This document shows, piece by piece, positions 26,061 to 34,310 of a DNA stretch of 64,000 nucleotides. The DNA lies in assembly GCF_000380645.1 (NCBI RefSeq), contig NZ_AQXZ01000014.1:186001-250000 (forward strand). Reading direction: 5' to 3'. The notes under the pieces were generated by a model that did no database searches, had not been told where the DNA came from, and was given only the letters and a program-made list of their open reading frames with translations. Numbering within the stretch: the first letter of the stretch is position 1; each line of letters starts with the position of its first letter. Source of the DNA: Smaragdicoccus niigatensis DSM 44881 = NBRC 103563. GTDB lineage: Bacteria > Actinomycetota > Actinomycetes > Mycobacteriales > Mycobacteriaceae. Made by a program: the position numbers and the translations under genes.

Positions 26061-26981
26061 TCAGCTGCGCGCGGGTGCGTTCTCGATGACTCGTTTGAGT
26101 TCGGCTGGAGCGGAGGTCAGCGTTCGTTTTCCGAGCACGGCCAGGACGACGAGGGTCAGTACGAACGGGATCGCGTCGAGTGCAAACTGGTTGAACGCGT
26201 ACCCGCGGGCCTGAAGTGCGCTGCTGAGCGCGAGCGCCATGCCGAAGAGGTAGGCGCCGCCCATGACCCGCCACGGACTCCACACCGCGAAGATGACCAA
26301 GGCAACCGCGATGAAACCCCTTCCGGCGACCATGTTTTCGAACCAAGCGTTGGCGTAGGCGATGGATAGGTGGGCACCGCCGAGCCCGGCGAGGAAGCCG
26401 CCGAACGTCACTGCCAGCAATCGGACGTGCCGGACGTTGTAGCCATGGACCAGTAGCGCGTCCGCGCGTTCACCGGCAGTGCGAATGAGGAGACCGATCC
26501 GGGTCCGGAACAACAGGAACCACAGGGCGGGAATTGTCGCGAAGCTGAGGTAAACGAGCGGGTCGTGCCGGAAGAGGATCGGTCCCAGCACGGGGATCGA
26601 GGACAGTCCCGGCACATTCCAGATGTGAAACCCGTGGACCGGGCGTCCCACGTAGGCCGCACCGAACATCGACGTTGCGCCGAGCGCTACGAACAACATC
26701 GCCAAACCGGAAGCGAACTGATTTGCCCGCCGCCACACCACGAGATAGGCGTGTATTGCCGAAAGGACTGCGCCCGCGGTGGCTCCGGCAAAGGCGCCGA
26801 TCCACGGACTACCGGTTTCGACCGTCACCATGTACGCGGCAAGGGCCCCGACCAGCATGGAACCTTCGGTTCCCAGATTGATGACGCCCGCTCGCTCGCC
26901 CACGGTTTCGCCCGCGGCGGCGTACATGATCGATGTACCGCCACGTACTCCACCGGCGACGACGTCCACGATGAGACTCAT
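26061..26981 (-). CDS. BMP-type ABC transporter permease 2
   Basis: The 306-aa protein starts at ATG 26981, overlapping the upstream permease stop by 4 nt (ATGA). About eight helices are visible. AAGETVGERAGVINLGTEGSMLVGA is the conserved EAA-like loop of YufQ/NupQ-type permeases (BPD_transp_2). It forms the channel with permease 1 encoded just upstream. Sequence upstream of 26981 is in the permease 1 reading region and not part of this gene. Confidence 0.9.
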   Translation of the reverse strand: MSLIVDVVAGGVRGGTSIMYAAAGETVGERAGVINLGTEGSMLVGALAAYMVTVETGSPWIGAFAGATAGAVLSAIHAYLVVWRRANQFASGLAMLFVALGATSMFGAAYVGRPVHGFHIWNVPGLSSIPVLGPILFRHDPLVYLSFATIPALWFLLFRTRIGLLIRTAGERADALLVHGYNVRHVRLLAVTFGGFLAGLGGAHLSIAYANAWFENMVAGRGFIAVALVIFAVWSPWRVMGGAYLFGMALALSSALQARGYAFNQFALDAIPFVLTLVVLAVLGKRTLTSAPAELKRVIENAPARS

Positions 26982-28024
26982 GCGGCAACCTGCTTCCGGG
27001 TGGACGTCCAGCCGAGAACGGCGATGAGAATGAGAGCGGTGAGGATGTTCGTCGAGGCCGCGGGTACGCGCAGGTCCAGCTGCATGCTGTCGCTCGCGAC
27101 CGACAGTGCGGCGAATACGAACGTGGCGGCGACGATCGGGAGTGGCCGGTGCCGCGCCACCCAGCACGCGAGGAACGAGATGTACCCGAGCTGGGCTCCG
27201 AAACCGGGACGCAGCTTGTACTCGACGCCGGCGTAATGAACCATTCCGGCGAGTCCGGCAAGCGCGCCACCGATCACGAGCGCCGACAGAACGAGCATTC
27301 CGACTCGCATGCCGGCCCGCCGCGCGGCTTCGGCGTTTCCGCCGGCGACAGAGATCTTGAATCCCCATCGGGTGCGCTCGAGGACGAACCAGACGACGGC
27401 GACCGCAATGAGAGCGACGATGATGCCGACGTGGATCTTCGTGCCGCTGATGACCGGCAACTTGGCCGGGTCGGCGAGTTCCTTGGTGGCGGGCTGCCCA
27501 GTCGGGCTCCACCGCCACGGCGAGTAGATGAGAAATAGCAAGACGTCGAGCGCGACAAAGTTGAGCAGCAGCGTCGTAATCGCCTCGTTGACACCGCCCC
27601 ACAACCGCATCGCCGCGGCGATACCGGCCCACGCGGCGCCGGCGACCATGCTCGCGAGGAGCATCGACACGAGCAACACCGCAGGTGGTGCGGTGTCTCC
27701 CAGTACTTGGAACACGCCGGCGGCGGCGACTCCGCCGATGATGATCTGCCCCTCACCGCCGACATTGGTCAGGCCTGCTCGCGCGGGAATCGCCACCGCC
27801 AGTGCGCCGAGGATGAGTGGCGCCATCTCGATGGCGATCTGCTGGAGAGAACGCGGCCGCTCGAATGTCGACGCGAACATCTCGGCATAACCGGTGAACG
27901 GGTTGACGCCCTGGGTCATCAGCAGGATTCCGAAGATGATGAACGCCAGGCTGATTGCGATGACCCACCGGCTGACGACCGGCACGGAAGCAGACAACTT
28001 CCAGTTGGACACGGCCCGCGTCAT
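26978..28024 (-). CDS. BMP-type ABC transporter permease 1
   Basis: The 348-aa protein starts at ATG 28024, overlapping the ATPase stop by 4 nt. It has about ten helices with the family motif IPARAGLTNVGGEGQIIIGG, matching YufP/NupP-type permeases. It pairs with permease 2 in a heterodimeric importer for nucleoside-like solutes. The four-gene order ATPase, permease, permease, binding protein with 4-nt overlaps indicates a single operon. Confidence 0.9.
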   Translation of the reverse strand: MTRAVSNWKLSASVPVVSRWVIAISLAFIIFGILLMTQGVNPFTGYAEMFASTFERPRSLQQIAIEMAPLILGALAVAIPARAGLTNVGGEGQIIIGGVAAAGVFQVLGDTAPPAVLLVSMLLASMVAGAAWAGIAAAMRLWGGVNEAITTLLLNFVALDVLLFLIYSPWRWSPTGQPATKELADPAKLPVISGTKIHVGIIVALIAVAVVWFVLERTRWGFKISVAGGNAEAARRAGMRVGMLVLSALVIGGALAGLAGMVHYAGVEYKLRPGFGAQLGYISFLACWVARHRPLPIVAATFVFAALSVASDSMQLDLRVPAASTNILTALILIAVLGWTSTRKQVAA

Positions 28025-29556
28025 GCTGTCCGTCCGATCATCATCTGGCCGATCGTCTGGCGGTCGAACCGGGCACGGTCGACCTCGCCGCTGATGTGGC
28101 CGTCGTGCAGCACGACGATGCGATCGGCCATGCTCATGAGTTCGTCGAGATCCTCGGACACCATGAGCACCCCGGCCCCCGCGTCCCGACGCTCGAGCAG
28201 CAACTCCTGCGTGCGACGGGCATTTGCAATGTCGAGTCCGCGACTCGGATAGGCCGCGACGACGAGTGTCGAGTCGACGGAGAGTTCCCGCGTCAGGATG
28301 ACGCGCTGAATGTTGCCGCCGGAAAGTTCGCTGACGCGCCGCGCGCGAGGTGCGATGTTCAACGCCATTCGCTCGTTCGCCGTCTCGGTGCGTTCTTTCA
28401 CATCAGTCCAGGCGATTCCCATGCGGCGCGCGGGCAGCGGTCTGCCGTCGAGTGCCATGTGTTCGAGCACGGTGAGTCGTTCGACGACAGAGTCGGCCAC
28501 CGGGTCTTCCGGAACGCAGACTGCCCCGGCGTCGAGTGCCTGCACTGGATGTGAAACGGCGGTCCCGTTCACTGCGACGGTGCCGGTGGCAGGCTTTCGC
28601 AGCCCGAGCGCGACCTCGCACAGTTCGCGCTGTCCGCTGCCAGCGACTCCCGCGACACCGACGAGTTCTCCCGGACGAACTTCGACAGTGACGTCCTTGA
28701 GTGCCGTATGTCCCTGGTCCCCGACACAGGTCACGCCGGTGAGAACGAGGGCGCGGTGTCCATTCGTCTCGATCAGGGAGGGTCGAGCCGCGAGGTCGGC
28801 AACGGTACGGCCGACCATCGCCTCCACGAGTTGGGAGTTGGTGTAGTCCGCCGGGTCGACACCGACGAGCACGGTCTTCCCGGCCCGGAGGACTGTCGCG
28901 CGATCGGCGATGGCGCGAACTTCGTCGAGTTTGTGCGTGACGATGAGGACTCCGAGGTCTTGCTCGCGGAGTTGCCGGATGACAGCGAAGAGAGACTCGA
29001 CCTCCTGAGGTGCGAGGACGCTCGTCGGCTCGTCGAGAATGACCAGTCGCGCACCGGTCATGAGCACCTTGAGAATCTCCGCGCGTTGACGCTCTCCGAT
29101 TGACAGGTGTGCCACCTTCGCGTCCGGTTTCACCGCCAATCCGAACCGGGTGCTGGCTTCGGAGATCCGTCGGGACAGGTCGCGCAGCCGCAGCAGCGGA
29201 CCTTCCGGCAGGGCGAGTGCAATGTTCTCGGCGACGGTGAGAGCGGGAACGAGGCGCAGATCCTGGAACACCATGCCGATCCCGAGCCGGCGCGCATCGG
29301 CCGGCGAACCGAGCGGGGCCTCTTTGCCGGCGACGATCAGGGCTCCCGAATCCGGGGTGTAGACTCCGTACATCATCTTCAGCAAGGTGGACTTACCCGC
29401 GCCGTTCTCGCCGACGAGCGCGTGGACCTCGCCGGGCCAGAGCTTGAGGCTCACATCGGTGTTCGCCCGGATCTCGCCGAAAGCCTTGGTCAGACGGACC
29501 GCTTCGAGCAGCGCTACAGGGTAGATCGTGCGCACGGGAGCTTGGGTTTCGGACAC
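28021..29556 (-). CDS. ABC transporter ATP-binding protein, double-ABC (YufO/RbsA-like)
   Basis: The 511-aa protein has two fused ATPase domains. The first has Walker A GENGAGKST, signature LSIGERQR and Walker B LVILDEPTSVL. The second has a degenerate P-loop VAGSGQREL but retains signature LSGGNIQRV and AAYPSRGLDI, as in other sugar/nucleoside importers where the second site is catalytically weak. It starts at GTG 29556 and leads the importer operon. It is divergent from the GntR regulator, with two matching candidate operators between them. Confidence 0.93.
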   Translation of the reverse strand: MSETQAPVRTIYPVALLEAVRLTKAFGEIRANTDVSLKLWPGEVHALVGENGAGKSTLLKMMYGVYTPDSGALIVAGKEAPLGSPADARRLGIGMVFQDLRLVPALTVAENIALALPEGPLLRLRDLSRRISEASTRFGLAVKPDAKVAHLSIGERQRAEILKVLMTGARLVILDEPTSVLAPQEVESLFAVIRQLREQDLGVLIVTHKLDEVRAIADRATVLRAGKTVLVGVDPADYTNSQLVEAMVGRTVADLAARPSLIETNGHRALVLTGVTCVGDQGHTALKDVTVEVRPGELVGVAGVAGSGQRELCEVALGLRKPATGTVAVNGTAVSHPVQALDAGAVCVPEDPVADSVVERLTVLEHMALDGRPLPARRMGIAWTDVKERTETANERMALNIAPRARRVSELSGGNIQRVILTRELSVDSTLVVAAYPSRGLDIANARRTQELLLERRDAGAGVLMVSEDLDELMSMADRIVVLHDGHISGEVDRARFDRQTIGQMMIGRTA

Positions 29557-29559
29557 GGT

Positions 29560-29570
29560 CCTATAGGATC
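29560..29570. promoter_or_regulatory. candidate GntR operator 1
   Basis: CCTATAGG at 29560-29567 lies within GGTCCTATAGGATC and sits 4 nt before the ATPase start. The same CTATAGGAT core recurs as operator 2 before the regulator gene, which suggests binding by the divergent GntR protein. Confidence 0.45.
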
Positions 29571-29647
29571 ACTCGGCTTGTTTCGAGGCATTTTCGCGCA
29601 GTTAAAAGGTTGTTAAGCGTCGCCGATGGCGAGTACGGGTCCGCGGG

Positions 29648-29659
29648 ATCTATAGGATT
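29648..29659. promoter_or_regulatory. candidate GntR operator 2
   Basis: ATCTATAGGATT repeats the CTATAGGAT core of operator 1 and ends 6 nt before the GntR ATG. It could block a leaderless transcript or overlap the -10 region, giving autorepression. Confidence 0.45.
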
Positions 29660-29664
29660 GGGGC

Positions 29665-30345
29665 ATGAACTCCGTGGGCTTGTCGGCAATCTCGCCGATC
29701 GATCGAGCGGAGTTCGAGGGTGATCTGGCGCAGTGGATCGTCGCGGTACTCGAGGACGCGATCCTGCGGCGGATGCTGCAACCAGGCGATCGGCTCAACG
29801 CGGATGCGCTGTCGAAGCAACTGGGCGTGAGTCATATTCCGGTCCGGGAGGCACTGCGAGTGCTTGCCGCTCGGCATTGGATCGAGATTCGACGCCACCA
29901 GGGCGCGTTCGTCACATCGAGAACCGCGCAGGAATTGTCGGACCTGTTTGAGGTCAGGTTGTGTGTCGAGCCGTACTCGGCTCGCCTCGGTGCGACTCGC
30001 CGCTCGAGTGTGCAGGTCGATGAGCTGGAGGAGATCGTCGCGGCGCAGCGCCGAACGGATGACCCGGTGCGGTTCGCCGAGCTCAATGCCGAGTTTCACA
30101 CGGCAATCGCGGGCTGCTCGCAGAACGAGCAGCTCACCCGGACTGTGTCCGAACTCGGAGCCAGGGCGAGGTTCTACTTCTCGCCGGCGGCTGACCTCCG
30201 TCACGACCGATCGATCAACGAGCACTGTGCGATCCTTCGGGCAGTTCGAAATCGCGATCCGGAATCAGCAGAATCGCTGACTTTCCAGCACATCGACGAC
30301 ACTCGCTTGGACGTCCTCGCACTGTTGCGCGCGGACGGCTCTTAG
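29665..30345 (+). CDS. GntR family regulator, FCD (FadR subfamily)
   Basis: The 226-aa protein has an N-terminal winged HTH (about residues 20-85: ILRRMLQPGDRLNADALSKQ, then SHIPVREALRVLAARHWIE) and an FCD domain with LFEVRLCVEPYSARLG, FHTAIAGCSQNEQL and HCAILRAVRNRD. FCD regulators bind small organic acids or catabolic intermediates. Its divergent placement beside the importer operon suggests that it senses the imported ureide/nucleoside-like compound. It ends in a 4-nt overlap with the convergent QueA-like gene. Confidence 0.9.
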   Translation: MNSVGLSAISPIDRAEFEGDLAQWIVAVLEDAILRRMLQPGDRLNADALSKQLGVSHIPVREALRVLAARHWIEIRRHQGAFVTSRTAQELSDLFEVRLCVEPYSARLGATRRSSVQVDELEEIVAAQRRTDDPVRFAELNAEFHTAIAGCSQNEQLTRTVSELGARARFYFSPAADLRHDRSINEHCAILRAVRNRDPESAESLTFQHIDDTRLDVLALLRADGS

Positions 30346-31382
30346 CCCGGCAACAGCAGCGCCGAATCTCCGAATTCGTGCCAAAGGTAGCCTTCGGCGA
30401 CCGCTGCGTCGTACGCCCGTTGGGTGAGTTCGGGACCGGCGACCGCTTCGACGAGAAGCAGATGCGAGGCCTCGGGATCGTGCCACCCCGTGATGAGCCC
30501 GTTGACGACCGCTGGGGGCTGAGCCGGCGTGACCACTCGCGTCGTCCATCCGGATGCCGCTTCGACATGACCTGCAGATACCGCCGACTCGAGAGCGCGG
30601 ACTACCGTCGTCCCCACCGCGATCACCCGGCCGCCCGCCTTGCGCGTCTGATTGACCAGGCGCGCGGTCGACGGCGATACCGAGAATCGTTCGGGCTGCG
30701 GAGCCTCGCCGGTCTCCTGCGAGGACACCCCGGTGTGCAGGGTTATCGGCGCTAGCGCTATGCCTGAGGTGACCAGCCGGGTGACCAGCTCGTGAGTGAA
30801 AGGTCTTCCAGCCGAGGGCATCTCCGCACTTCCCGGCCGAAATCCGAAGACGGTTTGGTAGTCGGAGAGCGGGTAAGAACGATCGAGGTAGCCGTAGGAG
30901 ATAGGCCGCGCCGAGACCGCAGCGACGTCCCCCACGATCGCTGCGGTCCACAGCCGGTTCCCAGATCCCGTGGGCGATGAGCCCTCCTCGGGATAGGGCC
31001 GCACCAAAGTGATTTCAACTTCGGACGCCTCGATCACATCACCGGCCGTGGCATCGAGAATCGATCGCTGAGCCCGCGGCGGTGTGCGCAGCTCGACGAC
31101 CCAACGTCCGTCATCGAGTTCCATCGCGAAGTGGACGATGACCTCGCCGCGCGCCCACACACCGTCGACCTGCCGAGCCATGGTCGCGGAATCGTTGACG
31201 ACGACGAGGTCGCCGGGCGCGAGGAAGTCCGGGAGGTCCCGGAAGTGGGCGTGGGTGATACCCGCCGTCCGGCCGACGAGGAGTCGGACGTGGTCGCGCC
31301 GGACTCCGCGCCGCTCGGGTGGAGCAGGCGCGAACGTGCTCGCTCGGAATCGCGTGACGGGTTGTTCAGAAAGCAGTGTCAT
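30342..31382 (-). CDS. queA: QueA-like S-adenosylmethionine:tRNA ribosyltransferase-isomerase
   Basis: The 346-aa protein starts at ATG 31382, overlapping the SDR stop by 1 nt (TGATG). LVVVNDSATMARQVDG resembles the QueA motif LLVFNDTRVIPARL region, and PFTHELVTRLVTSGIALAPITLHTGVSS matches the conserved GT(F/V)-type LHVGLGTF strand in divergent form. AVGTTVVRALES and FLLVEAVAG-like segments also fit. QueA converts 7-aminomethyl-7-deazaguanine in tRNA to epoxyqueuosine. The divergent motifs and the SDR partner, without tgt or other que genes, leave open a different AdoMet-dependent reaction. Confidence 0.75.
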   Translation of the reverse strand: MTLLSEQPVTRFRASTFAPAPPERRGVRRDHVRLLVGRTAGITHAHFRDLPDFLAPGDLVVVNDSATMARQVDGVWARGEVIVHFAMELDDGRWVVELRTPPRAQRSILDATAGDVIEASEVEITLVRPYPEEGSSPTGSGNRLWTAAIVGDVAAVSARPISYGYLDRSYPLSDYQTVFGFRPGSAEMPSAGRPFTHELVTRLVTSGIALAPITLHTGVSSQETGEAPQPERFSVSPSTARLVNQTRKAGGRVIAVGTTVVRALESAVSAGHVEAASGWTTRVVTPAQPPAVVNGLITGWHDPEASHLLLVEAVAGPELTQRAYDAAVAEGYLWHEFGDSALLLPG

Positions 31383-32074
31383 CAGGCCACCTCTTGCACG
31401 AGGTTGATGTCCGCAGCCCGGAAGCGCCCATTGGCCGGCCGGGCGTTGATGAGTGCGAGCAGATGCGGGACGACCGTTTCGGGAAGTGGCCGGTCGGAGA
31501 TGTCTTCGCCCGGGAACCACTCTTGGTGCATTTCCGTGCGCATGTCTCCCGGGTCGACGGCGTAGGCCGAGATCGTCGGATTCTCGGCGCCGAACGTCAG
31601 GGTGATGTGGTCGAGCGCGGCCTTGGACGCGCCGTACAGGCCGAAGCCTTCGTAGTGATCGACGGCGGCATCCGACGAGATCGAGAGCAGAATCCCGCGC
31701 GACTCGACGAGCCACGGCAAGAGCAGGCTGGTCAGAACCAGCGGCGCGCCGATGTTCGGACGCCAGACGTCTTGGAAGTCCTCCGGCGTGGTCTCCGCCA
31801 ACGCGCGGTACCGCGTATCGCCCGAGCGCGGTCCGAGCGCGCTGGCGTTGTGGACGAGCAGGTCGAGGCGGTCGGCGAGTTTCACCTGCTCGAGGAGCGC
31901 CCTTCGGTGCACACCGTCGGTGATGTCACCGGTAATCGCGATGACGTTCGGTGATTGCGGGAGACGGGAACCGTCCCGCGCGTCGGTGATGACGGTCCAA
32001 CCTCGGTCCGCGAGCGCAGTGACGAGGGCACGGCCCAAGCCAGCAGAACCTCCGGTGACAAGAGCGACGTTCAT
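31382..32074 (-). CDS. short-chain dehydrogenase/reductase
   Basis: The 230-aa protein starts at ATG 32074 after AAGGAG. The N-terminus MNVALVTGGSAGLGRALVTAL has the TGxxxGxG cofactor motif, LDLLVHNASA is the NAG-like motif, and the catalytic pair is in LYGASKAAL (YxxxK) with the Ser in ISSDAAVD. It is the first gene of an SDR-QueA-like operon divergent from SoxR. SoxR regulons in Streptomyces contain oxidoreductases, so redox-cycling quinones are plausible inducers. Confidence 0.88.
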   Translation of the reverse strand: MNVALVTGGSAGLGRALVTALADRGWTVITDARDGSRLPQSPNVIAITGDITDGVHRRALLEQVKLADRLDLLVHNASALGPRSGDTRYRALAETTPEDFQDVWRPNIGAPLVLTSLLLPWLVESRGILLSISSDAAVDHYEGFGLYGASKAALDHITLTFGAENPTISAYAVDPGDMRTEMHQEWFPGEDISDRPLPETVVPHLLALINARPANGRFRAADINLVQEVA

Positions 32075-32116
32075 GGGATCTCCTTGGTTGAGTTCAGTCC
32101 CTGTTCGCTCTCCACT

Positions 32117-32140
32117 GTTCAAGTTAAAGTGAACTTGAAG
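32117..32140. promoter_or_regulatory. candidate SoxR box between SDR and soxR
   Basis: TTCAAGTT at 32118-32125 and AACTTGAA at 32132-32139 are perfect inverted arms around AAAGTG. Read another way, GTTCAAGTT-AAAGTGAAC is an 18-bp imperfect palindrome like the canonical CCTCAAGTTAACTTGAGG box. It lies 16 nt before the soxR start and about 43 nt before the SDR start, where a MerR-type regulator would act. Confidence 0.6.
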
Positions 32141-32154
32141 TCAAGGAGATTCTT

Positions 32155-32622
32155 GTGGAGGCTCATCTCACCGTCACGGACGTGGCAAAACGCAGTGGCT
32201 TCGCGCCCAGCGCGTTGCGCTATTACGAGGCCCAAGGACTCATCTCGGCCGCCCGCACGCCCGGTGGCCGACGACAGTTCGAGCGAATAGTGCTGCGCCG
32301 CTTGGCGTTCATCCGGGCCGCGAGCAATGTCGGCCTCACCCTCGAAGAGATTCGAGCCGAACTCGATCAGCTTCCGGAGGGGCGAACGCCAACCGCCGCC
32401 GACTGGAAGCGGATTTCGAAGCATTGGCGCGGCCGGCTCGATGACCAGATCAACGCGCTCAAGCGGCTACGTGACGGCCTCGACAGCTGCATCGGGTGTG
32501 GCTGTCTGTCGATGGGCAAATGTTGGATTTCGAACCCCGGCGATGTGGCCGCCTTGACGGTGGACCCGCCGGGAGCAGCGTACTTACCACCGCTGCTCCG
32601 GCGGCCCCATCCCAGGGTCTAA
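32155..32622 (+). CDS. soxR: redox-sensitive transcriptional activator SoxR
   Basis: The 155-aa protein starts at GTG 32155 after AAGGAG. The MerR-type winged HTH has LTVTDVAKRSGFAPSALRYYE; a dimerisation helix follows. The cluster loop CIGCGCLSMGKC has the CX2CXCX5C spacing of [2Fe-2S] SoxR. Redox-cycling compounds oxidise the cluster and switch on target promoters. The gene is divergent from the SDR-QueA-like operon with a candidate box between them. Its stop overlaps the stop of the convergent lipoprotein gene by 4 nt. Confidence 0.93.
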   Translation: MEAHLTVTDVAKRSGFAPSALRYYEAQGLISAARTPGGRRQFERIVLRRLAFIRAASNVGLTLEEIRAELDQLPEGRTPTAADWKRISKHWRGRLDDQINALKRLRDGLDSCIGCGCLSMGKCWISNPGDVAALTVDPPGAAYLPPLLRRPHPRV

Positions 32623-33668
32623 GGCTCGACGATCGACAACACACCTGTCGCCGAGACGTACACGGTGTGGGTTTCCGGGTCGACGACGGGCGTCGCGGGG
32701 AACGAACCCACGTCGAACGACGCGAGCACGGTGTTCGTGGCCGGGTCGATCGCGAAGACCTTTCCGTCCTTGTCGGTCGAGTAGAAGATGTGCGACCCGG
32801 TGTCGATGCCCACCGTGCCCGGCGAGCTTCCCGTGTCGATCGTCGCAACCACACTCCGCGACTCGGTGTCGATCACCGTGATGCTGCCCGCGGTGCTCGG
32901 GACGTAGACCCGCTTGTTGCCGGGGTCGACGCCGATGCCGCGCGGCATCTCACCGATCGGAGCCGAACCGACGATGTTGCCGTTGGGGTCTGCGATGACG
33001 ACTCGCCCGTTGTTCCCGTCGACGCCGTAGATCAGGTGCGTGGTCGGGTCGACAGCGATTCCGCCGCAGCGCCCGCCTTCGATGATGTTCAGCGTTCGCG
33101 TCGTCTTGGAATTGAGGTCGATCGCCGTCACCGCCGACGATTGCGCACGCGCGACGTAGGCGACGTGTGCGTCACGGTCGACCGCCAGGCCCGTGGGGCC
33201 GGTTCCGAGACTGACCGTGTCGGTCACCGATCCGGAGTTGAGATCGATGAACGAGAACGTGCCCGGGCTCGACCGGGTGTCGGCGCTGTTCCCACTGACC
33301 TGCGTGACGTACAGGTTCGTGCCATCGACGGCGACCTCGACCGGGTGGTTGTCCACGTTGATCTTGCGCGTGATCGACTTCGTCTTCGGGTCGACCACGG
33401 ACACCGTGTTGTCCTGCGGGTTCGCCACATAGACCATCTTGGTCTTGGGATCGAACGCGACGCCGCCGGCGGAATACTGGCCGCCGAATGACACTTCACC
33501 GGTAATCCGGACGGCGGCTTGAGCTTTCGAGACGGCCGCGGCGGAACTCGGATTCACCTTGGCGGTCTGACCGATGTGCGATTCCGGTTCGGCGCCGTTG
33601 CTGCAGCCGGCGAGCGCGAGGGCGACCGCCGCGCTGGCGATGGTTACATTGCGGAAAGGTCTTGACAT
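32619..33668 (-). CDS. YVTN/YncE-type beta-propeller lipoprotein
   Basis: The 349-aa protein starts at ATG 33668. The signal ends in lipobox LAGC. The mature protein is a series of about seven repeats of the type MVYVANPQDNTVSVVDPKT and KRVYVPSTAGSITVIDT, with GTNPxGVAVD-like turns, that is, an extracytoplasmic beta-propeller. YncE-like proteins bind DNA or partners in some species, but here the role is unknown. It is divergent from the small membrane protein at 33792 and convergent with soxR. Confidence 0.9.
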   Translation of the reverse strand: MSRPFRNVTIASAAVALALAGCSNGAEPESHIGQTAKVNPSSAAAVSKAQAAVRITGEVSFGGQYSAGGVAFDPKTKMVYVANPQDNTVSVVDPKTKSITRKINVDNHPVEVAVDGTNLYVTQVSGNSADTRSSPGTFSFIDLNSGSVTDTVSLGTGPTGLAVDRDAHVAYVARAQSSAVTAIDLNSKTTRTLNIIEGGRCGGIAVDPTTHLIYGVDGNNGRVVIADPNGNIVGSAPIGEMPRGIGVDPGNKRVYVPSTAGSITVIDTESRSVVATIDTGSSPGTVGIDTGSHIFYSTDKDGKVFAIDPATNTVLASFDVGSFPATPVVDPETHTVYVSATGVLSIVEP

Positions 33669-33791
33669 CACGGAGGCCTGAGACACGATCTTCACAGTAG
33701 GTGTCTGATTCGGGACTGAAACGGTTACCGGCAAAATCTCAGGTTGTACCTTAAAGATCAACATCTGACTCTCAAGATGCGGGAGTGTTTC

Positions 33792-34310
33792 ATGTACTAC
33801 TTCAGCTGGCCGTTGACGCGGCCCAAGAAGCTCCAGCTGGCCGGCATCGCGACGGCGGCAACCTTCATCACCTACGGTCTGAACCTGATCATCTGGCCGG
33901 CACCGAAGATGACCGGAATGCCGGGCATGGGTGGCGGTGATGCACCTCCGCCGATGTGGTTCAACCTGACCATGTGGTCGGCGAACTTCGTCGAGTCGAT
34001 CATCTTCGGGCTCGGTTTGGTGTTTGCGCTCGTCGCGTTCCCGTTTTTCCGGAACCTCACCACACACCGGACTCTGGGCGGTTGGGCCTATGCCGCGATT
34101 TGCTGGGAAACACTCACCTGGTGGCCGCACGACCAGATGCACCGCGTGCGCAAGCCGGGCGACATCATGGCGCTTCTGCGGATCGAAGTGGGATTCCACA
34201 TCACCCTGGCCATCGGGTCCGTCATCATCGCCGCGTTTGTTGTCGCGATGCTGATTCAGCTCCGGTCTCTGTCGTCGCTGAAGAAAGAGCCGGTCAAGGC
34301 GGCTCCGTAG
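33792..34310 (+). CDS. four-helix membrane protein of unknown function
   Basis: The 172-aa protein starts at ATG 33792 (MYYFSWPLTRP) after GGGAG; an upstream in-frame ATG at 33777 is less likely. Four hydrophobic segments are visible. A Met/Pro/Gly-rich loop (PAPKMTGMPGMGGGDAPPPM) and TWWPHDQMHR give Met and His residues that might bind a metal. No family is recognised. It ends directly against the convergent Rrf2 gene. Confidence 0.65.
   Translation: MYYFSWPLTRPKKLQLAGIATAATFITYGLNLIIWPAPKMTGMPGMGGGDAPPPMWFNLTMWSANFVESIIFGLGLVFALVAFPFFRNLTTHRTLGGWAYAAICWETLTWWPHDQMHRVRKPGDIMALLRIEVGFHITLAIGSVIIAAFVVAMLIQLRSLSSLKKEPVKAAP

Noticed and set aside
26982-27632. N-terminal extension of the second permease
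   Set aside because: It is the antisense-free but out-of-register region of permease 1, and the conserved permease begins at 26981 with a 4-nt overlap.
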